Below are positions 50,948-58,711 of a stretch of 64,000 bases of DNA, one piece after another. Below the pieces are notes generated by a model. That model ran no database searches, was not told the origin of the DNA, and worked only from the letters and a program-made list of their open reading frames with translations. Both the position numbers and the translations under genes were made by a program. Position 1 is the first letter of the stretch, and each line of letters opens with the position of its first letter. The DNA is from Gaiellasilicea sp033857955 (GTDB taxonomy: Bacteria; Actinomycetota; Thermoleophilia; Gaiellales; Gaiellaceae), in NCBI GenBank assembly GCA_033857955.1, contig JAWVCW010000023.1:1-64000 (forward strand). The letters are read 5' to 3'.

Positions 50948-51621
50948 GCGCCCAGCCCGGAGCCGCGGCGACGGACGTGCGCGTCGCAGTGGGCGACGCG
51001 GTGCTCGCCGGCGATCTGGTTCTCCCCGAGCATCCCGCCGGCACCGTCCTCTTCGCCCACGGCAGTGGCTCGAGCAGGCACAGCCCGCGGAACCGCCTGG
51101 TCGCCGGCACGTTGAATCAGGCCGGCTTCGGCACGCTGCTCCTCGACTTGCTGACGCCGGCCGAGGAGCAGGCCGATCGGTTCACCGGTGAGCTCCGCTT
51201 CGACATCGACCTCCTCGCCCGCCGGCTCCTTGGAGCGATCGAATGGCTCCGCGCCGGCCCGGCCCGGTCCCTTCGCATCGGTCTCTTCGGCGCCAGCACC
51301 GGGGCGGCTGCCGCGCTCGTCGCCGCGGCGGAGCGACTCGACGACGTCGACGCCGTCGTTTCGCGCGGCGGCCGGCCTGATCTCGCGGGCGCGGCGCTCC
51401 GGGAGGTGCGCGCGCCCACCCTCCTGATCGTCGGCGGGGCCGACGAGGTCGTCGTCGAGCTGAACCGCTGCGCGCTCGAGCTGCTGCCGCCGGAGAGCCG
51501 GCTCGAGATCGTGCCCGGCGCAACCCACCTGTTCGAGGAGCCCGGTGCGCTCGAGCAGGTCGCCTCGCTTGCGACCGACTGGTTTGCCCATTACTTGGGC
51601 GGAAGCGATGACGATCGCTGA
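50944..51621 (+). CDS. Alpha/beta hydrolase (dienelactone hydrolase-like)
   Basis: A 225-residue hydrolase. The oxyanion strand VLFAHGSGSSRHSPRNR, the nucleophile elbow LRIGLFGASTGAAAALVAA (Ser in GAST), an Asp-containing LLIVGGADEVV and the His in GATHLFEEPG make a full triad. The substrate is unknown. It is in an operon between the PRTase and the erythromycin esterase-like gene. Confidence 0.85.
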   Translation: MSAQPGAAATDVRVAVGDAVLAGDLVLPEHPAGTVLFAHGSGSSRHSPRNRLVAGTLNQAGFGTLLLDLLTPAEEQADRFTGELRFDIDLLARRLLGAIEWLRAGPARSLRIGLFGASTGAAAALVAAAERLDDVDAVVSRGGRPDLAGAALREVRAPTLLIVGGADEVVVELNRCALELLPPESRLEIVPGATHLFEEPGALEQVASLATDWFAHYLGGSDDDR

Positions 51622-52885
51622 CGAGACGACGCCGCTCGACTACGGTCAGCTGCTGGCAAGCACCGCCGGCAAGCGGTTCGTGCTGCTCGGCGAGGCGTCG
51701 CACGGAACGGACGAGTTCTACCGCGAGCGCGCCGAGATCACGAAGCGACTGATCGTCGAGCAAGGATTCACGGCCGTCGCCGCCGAGGCTGACTGGCCCG
51801 ATGCCTACCGGGTCAATCTCTACGTGCGCGGCGAGAGCGACGACGGGAGTCCCGAGGAGGCGCTCGAGGACTTCCGCCGCTTCCCGGCCTGGATGTGGCG
51901 CAACACCCAGGTGGTCGACTTCATCGCCTGGCTCCGCGGCTGGAACGACGCTCTGCCATCGGACGCACCCAAGGTCGGCTTCTACGGGCTCGACCTCTAC
52001 AGCCTCTACACCTCGATGGAGGCGGTCGTCGCCTACCTCGAGGAGATCGATCCCGAGGCGGCGGAGCGCGCGCGCCAGCGCTATTCGTGCTTCGACCACT
52101 TCGGCGTCGATCCGCAGGTGTACGCCTACGCAGTCGCAAGCGGGAGCGCGGAGCCGTGCGAGCAAGAGGTCGTCGAGCAGCTGCTCGAGCTCCGGCAGCT
52201 CGCCGCCGACACGGGAGGCGAGCGGCATCTCGACGAGGACCGGCGCTTCTACGCCGAGCAGAACGGGCGTCTGGTCGTGAACGCCGAAGAGTACTACCGC
52301 GCCGTGTTCCGAGGAGGAGCGCCGAGCTGGAACCTGCGTGACCGCCACATGGCGGAGACCCTCGACGAGCTCGTCAGCCACCTCGAGCCGAGACAGGGCC
52401 CCACAAGCGTCGCGGTCTGGGCGCACAACTCGCACGTGGGCGATGCGCGGGCGACGGAGATGGCCGAGCGAGGCGAGCTGAACATCGGCGAGCTCGTGCG
52501 CGAGCACCACGGCGACTCGGCGCTCAACATCGGCTTCACAACCTACAAGGGCACGGTCACCGCCGCCTCCGACTGGGGAGCGCCGGCGCAACGAAAGCGC
52601 GTCCGCGCAGCTCTGGCGGGGAGCTGGGAATCGGTCTTCCACCAGACCGCCGTGCCACGGTTCGTGCTCCAGCCGGACCAGCTGGAGGGATCGCGGCTCG
52701 AGCGTGCGATCGGGGTCATCTACCGGCCCGACACCGAGCGCATCTCGCATTACTTCCGCGCCAGGCTCGCGGACCAGTTCGACACCGTTATCCACCTCGA
52801 CGAGACGCATGCGGTCGAGCCGCTCGAGCCGACGAGCGAATGGGAGGCCGGCGAGCTCCCGGAGACGTACCCCTGGGCCGTCTGA
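51608..52885 (+). CDS. Erythromycin esterase-family protein
   Basis: A 425-residue protein. The conserved LLGEASHGTDEFYRERAEITKRLI (E and H of the active site), EADWPDAYRVN, GLDLYSLYTSMEAVVAYL and VWAHNSHVGDARATEMAERGELNIGE motifs are those of the EreA/EreB family. In PRTase/hydrolase operons like this the protein is a housekeeping or stress hydrolase and need not confer macrolide resistance. The ATG overlaps the hydrolase gene by 14 bases. Confidence 0.87.
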   Translation: MTIADETTPLDYGQLLASTAGKRFVLLGEASHGTDEFYRERAEITKRLIVEQGFTAVAAEADWPDAYRVNLYVRGESDDGSPEEALEDFRRFPAWMWRNTQVVDFIAWLRGWNDALPSDAPKVGFYGLDLYSLYTSMEAVVAYLEEIDPEAAERARQRYSCFDHFGVDPQVYAYAVASGSAEPCEQEVVEQLLELRQLAADTGGERHLDEDRRFYAEQNGRLVVNAEEYYRAVFRGGAPSWNLRDRHMAETLDELVSHLEPRQGPTSVAVWAHNSHVGDARATEMAERGELNIGELVREHHGDSALNIGFTTYKGTVTAASDWGAPAQRKRVRAALAGSWESVFHQTAVPRFVLQPDQLEGSRLERAIGVIYRPDTERISHYFRARLADQFDTVIHLDETHAVEPLEPTSEWEAGELPETYPWAV

Positions 52886-52953
52886 CGTCACTGACGCCGA
52901 CCAAGCGGCTGCCACTCTTCACCGGTCGCTCGAACCCTAAGCTCGCACAGGCG

Positions 52954-53341
52954 ATGAAAACGGGATCGGTACCGGCGAGCCGGCATCCAGATCGGGATCA
53001 ACTGGAGCTGGCTGGTCGTCTTCGCGCTCATCACCTGGACGCTGGCGGCGGGCATCTTCCCGCAGCGTCGTCGAGAACGGAAGGATCATTGGCCTACTGC
53101 CATTCCGTTGCGTTGCGGAGGTGCCGCGGGCCGAGTGGGAGACGCGCACCGTGCGTGACTGCATGATTCCGCTCGAGCAGGTGCCAAGGCTCCCCGAGAA
53201 CGAGGAGCTCGTGGACGCGCTCGCGGAACGACCAAGAGCCCAGTCCATCGCGGGCTCGTGCTTGAGGCCGGCCGGCTCGCCGGACTCCTGTCGCTCAGCG
53301 ACGTCGCCCGCGCCCTGGAGATCCGGTCCGCGCAACGGTAG
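52954..53341 (+). pseudogene. Decayed site-2 protease (M50) with CBS domain remnant
   Basis: After ATGAAAACGGGATCGGT, in a shifted frame, the sequence reads GIQIGINWSWLVVFALITWTLAAGIFP, the N-terminal helix of a site-2 protease. The HExxH core is gone; the match jumps to VVENGRIIGLLPFRCVAEVPRAEWETRTVRDCMIPLEQVP, then after one more frameshift to GLVLEAGRLAGLLSLSDVARALEIRSAQR and a stop. These are the CBS tail of the same protein class. An internal deletion and at least two frameshifts make it a pseudogene. Confidence 0.75.
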
Positions 53342-53394
53342 CGGCCCCACGCCGTCCAAACACGGTCGCCCTGGTTGAGAGCAGCCTCCGCAAG

Positions 53395-54231
53395 TTGAAG
53401 GAGTGGCTGCCCATCCTCATCGAGTTGCGCGACTTAATCGAGTCGAGAGCGCTCGTCTTCATGCCTTACTTCGTCACTCCGTCTTTCCCCTACAGTGGGG
53501 ACGCGCCCGCTCTGAAGTCGTCGCTCAAGAAGCTCAGGATGCGACCTCAGGAGCATCCGCAGGTCTCCCGCGCGGTAGGGCTAGAGCCCAATCTCGACAT
53601 CCTTCAAGACCCGAATTACCGCGACCGCATTGCGGAGGCAGCGGCTGACTCTCGTCTCGAGTACTTCAGCGATACGGAGGTGATTGGCGCCTGGCTGAAC
53701 TCGCGAATTTTGAACCTGGACCCAGTGTTTCCAAATCGCACGATGTTCGATTGGGCCGCCAATCTCTACTTCGATGAGGATCAAGGCACGAATGATCTAA
53801 CAAGTGATCTGATCTCCATGGACATCCTGCCGTTCGGTGGTGCCGAAGGTATCTCGATAGATCACTTGGTGAAGCTTCGAAGAGACGAGGAGGTCTTCAG
53901 CCACGTTCGCCGTGTTGTCGTTTCCTGCAAGGAGTTCCTTGAGAAGGATCTTGGTCCGGAGTCATCACGGGCGGGAGTGAGTGCAGCATGCCGCACATTT
54001 CTCGGCGACCACCTTGACAACTACGAACGACGATCGGTCTTAAAGTTCATTGATGAGAACCCGATCGCCGGCATCGGAGTCGCCGTCGCGATCGGGGCGG
54101 CGCTCATACCGATAGCGCCGATTTACGGCCTAATCGGGGGTGCTGTTTTGACCCCACAGGTCGCTCGCGTGGTTCAGCGCAGATTCGATCCAAAACGCCG
54201 CGCGATCGGACATCTCCAAGCTCTGCTCTGA
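53395..54231 (+). CDS. Unrecognised protein, probably 5'-truncated
   Basis: From the TTG this gives 278 residues. A helical N-terminus (LKEWLPILIELRDLIESRALVFMPYFVTPSFPYSG) and central soluble region are followed by two hydrophobic helices near the C-terminus (IAGIGVAVAIGAALIPIAPIYGLIGGAVL). The open frame continues upstream with protein-like sequence (TVALVESSLRK) into the decayed protease, with no ATG/GTG start, suggesting that the 5' end has been lost at a junction near 53350. Base composition is more AT-rich than the genes to the left. The family is not recognised. Confidence 0.5.
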   Translation: MKEWLPILIELRDLIESRALVFMPYFVTPSFPYSGDAPALKSSLKKLRMRPQEHPQVSRAVGLEPNLDILQDPNYRDRIAEAAADSRLEYFSDTEVIGAWLNSRILNLDPVFPNRTMFDWAANLYFDEDQGTNDLTSDLISMDILPFGGAEGISIDHLVKLRRDEEVFSHVRRVVVSCKEFLEKDLGPESSRAGVSAACRTFLGDHLDNYERRSVLKFIDENPIAGIGVAVAIGAALIPIAPIYGLIGGAVLTPQVARVVQRRFDPKRRAIGHLQALL

Positions 54232-54389
54232 ACAGCCGGCAACGCAGGACACCTCGCTATGCAGTGCAGCGTAAAATTGCGCGGTGCGCCAAGGGACGCG
54301 ACAGGACGCGCCCCAGAGTCAACGGTCGCCCCAATTTGGCTCGGCCGACGACGTGGAACTGGAGCACCTCTGTACCCAAGGGGGTGCCC

Positions 54390-54506
54390 CGTCCTGCGCC
54401 AACCGTCTGTTCAAGCCGAACCGCTGACGCCTGCGGGGTGTTGGGGACAGGTTCGCGCGTCTATCCGTAGATTGGGAGACCATGAAAAGGGCCATTTGCT
54501 GGCCCC
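54390..54506. repeat. Diverged dispersed repeat, copy C, with tRNA-type terminator
   Basis: Short blocks match copies A and B: TCTGTTCAAGCC, TTGGGGACAGGT and the final hairpin AAAAGGGCCATTTGCTGGCCCC. On the minus strand the hairpin is followed by TTTT, i.e. it has the form of the terminator that belongs downstream of tRNA-Thr. Overall similarity is patchy. Confidence 0.5.
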
Positions 54507-54514
54507 TTCATTAG

Positions 54515-54561
54515 AGCCCTCTGACGGACTCGAACCGTCGACCCCCTCCTTACCATGGAGG
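54515..54561 (-). repeat. 47-bp direct repeat of the tRNA-Thr 3' part (att-like, left)
   Basis: Identical over 47 bases to the 3' portion of the intact tRNA-Thr gene, from the discriminator base through the T arm to the 5' side of the anticodon stem. The rest of the tRNA is absent here. This is the classic footprint of tRNA-targeted integration. The intact gene at the right end carries the other copy. Confidence 0.85.
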
Positions 54562-54872
54562 ATTGGAGCTGTGGCAGCGGGCACCGGGATCGCCCGGATC
54601 TGGCTCCTTTTCCTGCACTGAGCGCCGATTGATCCTAGTCTTGCCCGTCCTCGTGAAAGCCCTGAGACAGCCTCAGGAGCCCAGAACCTGTCACCAGAAT
54701 CAGTCCCCAGAGGCACTCCGGGCGATGGTGGTTGGCAGTTGAAGAAGGCCACCTGCGTGATGAAGAGCTTTCAGGGAGGGTTTGTAACGGTGCAGGAGGA
54801 GCATCTGGTACTGGCGTGTCGTGTTGGGCGAGGATGGAGGCTCGTCGTTTCCCGTTGCCCGCGGCTGCCGAC
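54562..54872. other. Non-coding left part of the island
   Basis: About 310 bases between the left direct repeat and the TIR-like gene promoter. No integrase or other gene is recognisable on either strand. The DNA is less GC-rich than the chromosome around it. Confidence 0.4.
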
Positions 54873-54910
54873 TTGACAGATTGACTGTATGCGCGAGAGT
54901 ATGCGCGGTC
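54873..54910 (+). promoter_or_regulatory. Putative promoter of the TIR/HEPN operon
   Basis: A consensus -35 box TTGACA at 54873-54878 followed 18 bases later by GAGTAT as a weak -10. A direct repeat TATGCGCG-N4-TATGCGCG overlaps the -10 area and could be an operator. Confidence 0.4.
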
Positions 54911-54974
54911 CCGATGACCATTGTCCAAGTGTTGGTGTGCGTGCGAGAGCGAGCGCGTTAGAGGAGAAGTCTCT

Positions 54975-55895
54975 GTGGCCGACTCCGCTGACACCCGGTC
55001 TGTTTTTGTTGTGCACGGTCGCGATCGCGCTGCGAGAGTTGCGATGTTTGCTTTCCTGAGGTCGTTAGGGCTGCGCCCGCTTGAGTGGTCGCAGGCGGTT
55101 TCCCGTACCGGATCTGCGACGCCGTATGTAGGCGAGATTCTCGACGCAGCGTTCGATGGAGCGAGGGCGGTCATCGTCTTGTTCACTCCTGACGATGTGA
55201 CGATGTTGCGCGACGAGTTTCGCGTTGACGGCGATCCGGAGTGGGAGTCGATGCTTACCGGACAGGCGCGGCCGAACGTGTTATTTGAGGCTGGGATGGC
55301 GTTCGGACGCGACGATAAGCGGACCCTACTCGTCGAGTTTGGAAAGCTGCGACCGTTCAGCGACGTCGGCGGCAGACATGTATTGCGTTTTGACGGCACC
55401 ATTGGTCACCGGCAGGCACTGGCAGTGCGTCTTCGCGACGCTGGTTGCGAGGTCGACATGGACGGTGAGGATTGGCACACCGCTGGCGACTTTTCCTACG
55501 GGCAAAAGGCACCGCGACCGGCAGGGCAGTCAGAAGCGGGGGCGATCTCCTCGGTTGCCGTCGAGCTGCCGTCATCGCTGATGCAGCTGCAGCTCGGACT
55601 TACGATCGCTCCGACAGGCGAGGGGCGCTACGACCTAACCATCAGCAATAACGGCTTCGATCCTGTTCTCGGGCTGAGACTCGAGCTCGATGAGAGCGCG
55701 CCGTTCTACCTGTTCTCGCGGGGAGACAGCGAAGCTCAACTTCCACCTGGAGGAATCGTGTGCGTGACCCTAGCTGCCCTCGGCGACGACGCGGGCTTGG
55801 ATCATTTGCCGTTCCACATCTCCGGGCGGGTCGCGGATGACAATGCCTTCGAGGAAATTGCCCATCTGACGTACTCGGCCGACAAGGCATTGTGA
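54975..55895 (+). CDS. TIR-like (CAP12/Pycsar-type) nucleotide-binding domain protein
   Basis: A 306-residue protein. The N-terminal 140 residues match the predicted nucleotide-binding TIR-like family: SVFVVHGRDRAARVAMFAFLRSLGLRPLEW, GARAVIVLFTPDDV, ARPNVLFEAGMAFG (E105 in the position of the catalytic Glu) and RTLLVEFG. In related anti-phage effectors this domain degrades NAD+. The C-terminal 130 residues form a beta-rich domain of unknown type (LTIAPTGEGRYDLTISNNGFDPVLGLRLEL), perhaps a ligand or partner sensor. The GTG has GAGGAGA upstream; a GTG at 54921 is less likely. It overlaps the next gene by four bases (GTGA). Confidence 0.8.
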   Translation: MADSADTRSVFVVHGRDRAARVAMFAFLRSLGLRPLEWSQAVSRTGSATPYVGEILDAAFDGARAVIVLFTPDDVTMLRDEFRVDGDPEWESMLTGQARPNVLFEAGMAFGRDDKRTLLVEFGKLRPFSDVGGRHVLRFDGTIGHRQALAVRLRDAGCEVDMDGEDWHTAGDFSYGQKAPRPAGQSEAGAISSVAVELPSSLMQLQLGLTIAPTGEGRYDLTISNNGFDPVLGLRLELDESAPFYLFSRGDSEAQLPPGGIVCVTLAALGDDAGLDHLPFHISGRVADDNAFEEIAHLTYSADKAL

Positions 55896-57367
55896 TCGTC
55901 AGTCCGTTTTCGGCGTTTCGCAATACGGAACCCAGGCTCCTCTGGGACCCGACTGTGCACAAGTACTTTGGCGAAGATCTCCGATTCTTCATCCTGAAGC
56001 TTGAGAACTCTTCGACTGAGCCGTTGCGCTTACTTGAAGGGCTCTGCGAGCGCGCGGGCGTCAAGTCCTATTGCGTCTACAAGCTCTACGGGTACTACGA
56101 CGCGCTGCTGAAGGTGTGGACCAACACCGAGGGCGCGAGCGATCTTGAGGAAAAACTCGATCCCGGTGAGACCGCTGAGATCGTGTCTGCGATCGACTTT
56201 CACGTTCATCGAACGTTTTATGACGACTGGAGTGCACACGCAGGCGTGGCCGATGATCGCTACCTCACGTCGCACGAGAAGGACATCGTCCTTCTTGCGG
56301 AAGGTACGGGAAGCGCTGCTGAAGTCCGCGGCGCCGTCGACCGCTTGCGTGGCGCCCGACTGCTTCACTATTACGCCCCGGGCGAAATTTTCTCGCCGCG
56401 AGACTTTCCACTCATCAAGTTCTATAGCAGCGTTAGCTTCGGCCGCAAGGGCGAGCAGATCAGCGACATCCGCGCCGCGGTAGCCGAACAATTCAAGGAA
56501 GTTCGCTTGAAGTCTCTCTATGTCGGCGCGGCCCTTGGCGATAACGCAGAGTGTCTTGTCGAGGGGCTTATCGCCGCCCACGACTACCCTCACCTCGACG
56601 AATGGACCGACCGATTCTACGGATCTCTGCGGATCGAGAATCGGATGACTCTGCTCATTGCGAATCCTGAGTCTCCTGAAGTTGACATCCTCAACACTCG
56701 CGGTACTGGTCTGGGCACGAACGGCCATCGGCTTCGACGCCTGGTCGGCGATAAGTACGCCGCCATGCTTCGGTCTCTTCCGCCCGAGGAGCAAACGGAG
56801 ATTGTCGATGTATTCTCGGAGTTCCGCGTGGAGGCGTTGAATAGCCGGTTCGAGCGCTACTTTCTGGGCATCTGCGAGGCACGGATTGCGCGGGAGGAGG
56901 AACTCTTGGGTGAGAAGCTGAGCTTCTTGCAACAGCTTGAGCGTGTGGCGATGACCCAACTGCGCGCAGGCGTCTTGCAACCCGCATTCGGCGAGAGCTG
57001 GCATACGGTCTTAAACGAGGTCGCGATCGAATTGATGGCAAAGAAGAAGCGACAGCGGATGATCGAGCTCGACGCTTCGACGAAGGAACCACTACTTGGA
57101 CTGGGGGAGGCGATCGGCGCCGTCCGCGAACTGGTGAATCGGAAGCTCGTCGACGACGCTGTCGTTGTCGCCCAAATCGGCAACGAGTGGGAGAGCCGGC
57201 TCATGAAGGCAGTGGAACTCCGGAACAAATGGGCCCACGGTGACATCGGGAGCTGGCTCCATCGCGGCGGGCCGTGGAAGGGCTGGCCCGACGTGGCTAG
57301 GCGTGCATGCGCGGCCGGATTGGTCTATAACACGTTAGCGGCCAGTAGTATGGCCCTCGAGAAGTGA
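55892..57367 (+). CDS. HEPN-motif protein (APEA-like), partner of the TIR-like protein
   Basis: A 491-residue protein. The N-terminal two thirds form a soluble, beta-rich region with no named domain. The C-terminal about 130 residues are helical and contain ELRNKWAHG, an R-x4-H motif (R444, H449) typical of HEPN ribonucleases and of the APEA group. The arrangement of a large N-terminal domain with a C-terminal HEPN is common in abortive-infection and other defence proteins. It is translationally coupled to the TIR-like gene. RNase activity is inferred from the motif only. Confidence 0.65.
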   Translation: MIVSPFSAFRNTEPRLLWDPTVHKYFGEDLRFFILKLENSSTEPLRLLEGLCERAGVKSYCVYKLYGYYDALLKVWTNTEGASDLEEKLDPGETAEIVSAIDFHVHRTFYDDWSAHAGVADDRYLTSHEKDIVLLAEGTGSAAEVRGAVDRLRGARLLHYYAPGEIFSPRDFPLIKFYSSVSFGRKGEQISDIRAAVAEQFKEVRLKSLYVGAALGDNAECLVEGLIAAHDYPHLDEWTDRFYGSLRIENRMTLLIANPESPEVDILNTRGTGLGTNGHRLRRLVGDKYAAMLRSLPPEEQTEIVDVFSEFRVEALNSRFERYFLGICEARIAREEELLGEKLSFLQQLERVAMTQLRAGVLQPAFGESWHTVLNEVAIELMAKKKRQRMIELDASTKEPLLGLGEAIGAVRELVNRKLVDDAVVVAQIGNEWESRLMKAVELRNKWAHGDIGSWLHRGGPWKGWPDVARRACAAGLVYNTLAASSMALEK

Positions 57368-57377
57368 AGGAGCGAGC

Positions 57378-57605
57378 GTGAGCGTTCATCGGGAATTGAC
57401 GGCCGAGGATCGGGAGTGGGAGGCGTTTCGGGCTGAGGTAGTAGGCCGTCTCGAGCCGAGGTCCCTGGAGGATGATGTTCTCCTATCCGAGACGTTTCGA
57501 CCACGTCGGAGGCGATCCGCCGCGTCGGATTCGACCTCAGCGCGCACTCCGGGCATCCTTCTGTGGTTCTCCCGCATTTGGCGCTGGGACGTCGCGCCTC
57601 GGTAG
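57378..57605 (+). CDS. Small or truncated third gene of the island
   Basis: A 75-residue frame starting GTG with GAAGGAGCG upstream, 10 bases after the HEPN gene. The first 40 residues (VSVHRELTAEDREWEAFRAEVVGRLEPRSLEDDVLLSETF) look like a real, acidic, helical N-terminus; the remainder is Arg/Ser-rich and reads like noncoding DNA. It may be a small partner protein or the 5' piece of a gene cut at the right side of the island. Confidence 0.4.
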   Translation: MSVHRELTAEDREWEAFRAEVVGRLEPRSLEDDVLLSETFRPRRRRSAASDSTSARTPGILLWFSRIWRWDVAPR

Positions 57606-57994
57606 CGCGCGCGTAGTTTTCTGCCCCATCGGCGTGACCTGATTGGCGGGCGACGTTCGAAAGCTCCCTCCAACTCGAGCGGCTGCTCCTCCCCCAGCAC
57701 TGGCATGAAGCTCTCGTAGTCGCTCGTCAGCGCGGCCCGCCAAAGGTTGCGGCGGCGGGATTGCTCGGGTCGTTTGAGTGGCTGAGCGCGCCTCGGCTGA
57801 CGCGCGGATGGAGCCGGCGCGGAGCGTTCCCTTTGACCTCGAGTGCGTGTACCGTCCACTCAGGCGCAAGCGCTGCGCTAGGCAAATCGCCCCGAGGACC
57901 TGTTCCCAGCGATAGCCGATCGACCGCGGCGGCCGCGCGGAGGCCAGCCTCGCGCGATCTCATGCGGTTCTGGGGTGCTGCCGATATCCGTACG
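57606..57994. other. Scarred non-coding region at the right of the island
   Basis: About 390 bases with no intact gene. On the minus strand, near 57650-57745, ALTSDYESFMPVLG recalls the C-terminus of the DUF2267 protein at 49.8 kb and is probably a remnant of a related gene. The remainder shows nothing recognisable. Confidence 0.35.
57650..57745 (-). pseudogene. Possible DUF2267 C-terminal remnant
   Basis: RRAALTSDYESFMPVLGEEQPLELEGAF aligns by eye with the tail of the intact DUF2267 protein (LAQLGSDYESLVGLPTG). No start and no further helices are present, so at most this is a fragment. Confidence 0.35.
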
Positions 57995-58167
57995 GCGCGA
58001 GGCCCTCCGTTGTATGGAGGTACTTCGCGTTGCCGAAGGCTTCTGTTCAAGCCAAAAACGAAGAGCCGCCGCAGCGCAGGGGACAGAGCTTGGGGACAGG
58101 TCGGTGGGAACATGCAGCGACGATCGGTGGATGCGCAAGCATAAAAAGGGCTATGTGCAGGCCCTTC
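57995..58167. repeat. Dispersed repeat, copy B (GGGGACAG family)
   Basis: Near full-length partner of copy A at 40597-40769. The last 25 bases form the hairpin AAAAAGGGCTAT...GCAGGCCC, which on the minus strand serves as a terminator for tRNA-Thr (GGGCCTG...TAGCCCTTTTT). Confidence 0.75.
58143..58166 (-). terminator. Terminator downstream of tRNA-Thr
   Basis: Read on the minus strand: AAGGGCCTGCACATAGCCCTTTTTA, a stem followed by a T-run, five bases after the end of tRNA-Thr. Confidence 0.7.
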
Positions 58168-58171
58168 TCGA

Positions 58172-58244
58172 AGCCCTCTGACGGACTCGAACCGTCGACC
58201 CCCTCCTTACCATGGAGGTGCTCTACCAACTGAGCTAAGAGGGC
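58172..58244 (-). tRNA. tRNA-Thr (anticodon GGT)
   Basis: A 73-base cloverleaf without encoded CCA: acceptor GCCCTCT/AGAGGGC, D arm GCTC...GAGC, anticodon stem CCTCC/GGAGG with loop ATGGTAA (anticodon GGT), T arm GACGG-TTCGAGT-CCGTC, discriminator T. Its 3' 47 bases are duplicated 3.66 kb to the left, so it is the apparent integration target of the island. Confidence 0.95.
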
Positions 58245-58331
58245 AAGACCGCCGCAGTCTAGCCGCCCTCGCAACGCAAGATCAGCGAGCGCTTTTGGGA
58301 GCGAAGCGACCCTTCAGGGGTCTTGGCGCGC

Positions 58332-58359
58332 ATCGGGATCTGCTCCCGCAGATCCCGAT
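58332..58359 (-). terminator. Hairpin downstream of tRNA-Tyr
   Basis: A perfect 12-bp stem ATCGGGATCTGC/GCAGATCCCGAT with a four-base loop, about 20 bases beyond the tRNA-Tyr 3' end. No T-run follows. Confidence 0.55.
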
Positions 58360-58377
58360 CGCTTGCGCCCTAAGAAA

Positions 58378-58459
58378 TGCAGGGGGAAGGATTCGAACCT
58401 TCGTAGGCTGAGCCGGCGGGTTTACAGCCCGCTCCCTTTGGCCGCTCGGGCACCCCTGC
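58378..58459 (-). tRNA. tRNA-Tyr (anticodon GTA)
   Basis: An 82-base type II tRNA with a long variable arm. Acceptor GCAGGGG/CCCCTGC, anticodon stem GCGGG/CCCGC around CTGTAAA (anticodon GTA), variable arm CGGCTCAGCCTAC, T arm GAAGG-TTCGAAT-CCTTC, discriminator A. It lies 133 bases upstream of tRNA-Thr on the same strand. Confidence 0.95.
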
Positions 58460-58711
58460 AGGGTGCGCCATTCTAGCGACGAGCTTGCCTCCGCTACCGG
58501 AAGCGCTTCGAGCGGCGCGCGGAGAGCCCGCTCGTCCGGATCACCAGGCGACGGCGGCTCGACGCCTTCCTGGCGGTGCAGGCGGCCGGTGGGGCGGACT
58601 TTCGCGGCGGGGTCACGGTCGGAGGTCTAGCGATCCCACCGGACGGAGCTGGACCGGCCTGCGGCCTAAAGCACGGCACCAAACCTGCCGATTCCTGCTG
58701 CGACTCTCTTT

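Noticed and set aside
51608..52885. A macrolide resistance gene.
   Set aside because: The family match is to erythromycin esterase-like proteins, but the PRTase/hydrolase operon context is that of a general hydrolase; resistance is not supported.
54515..54561. A second tRNA-Thr gene.
   Set aside because: Only the 3' 47 bases are present; the D arm and 5' acceptor strand are missing, so it cannot fold as a tRNA. It is called as an att-like repeat instead.
54562..54972. Integrase or recombinase gene of the tRNA-Thr island.
   Set aside because: No frame on either strand shows tyrosine or serine recombinase motifs; the stretch is too short for an intact one.
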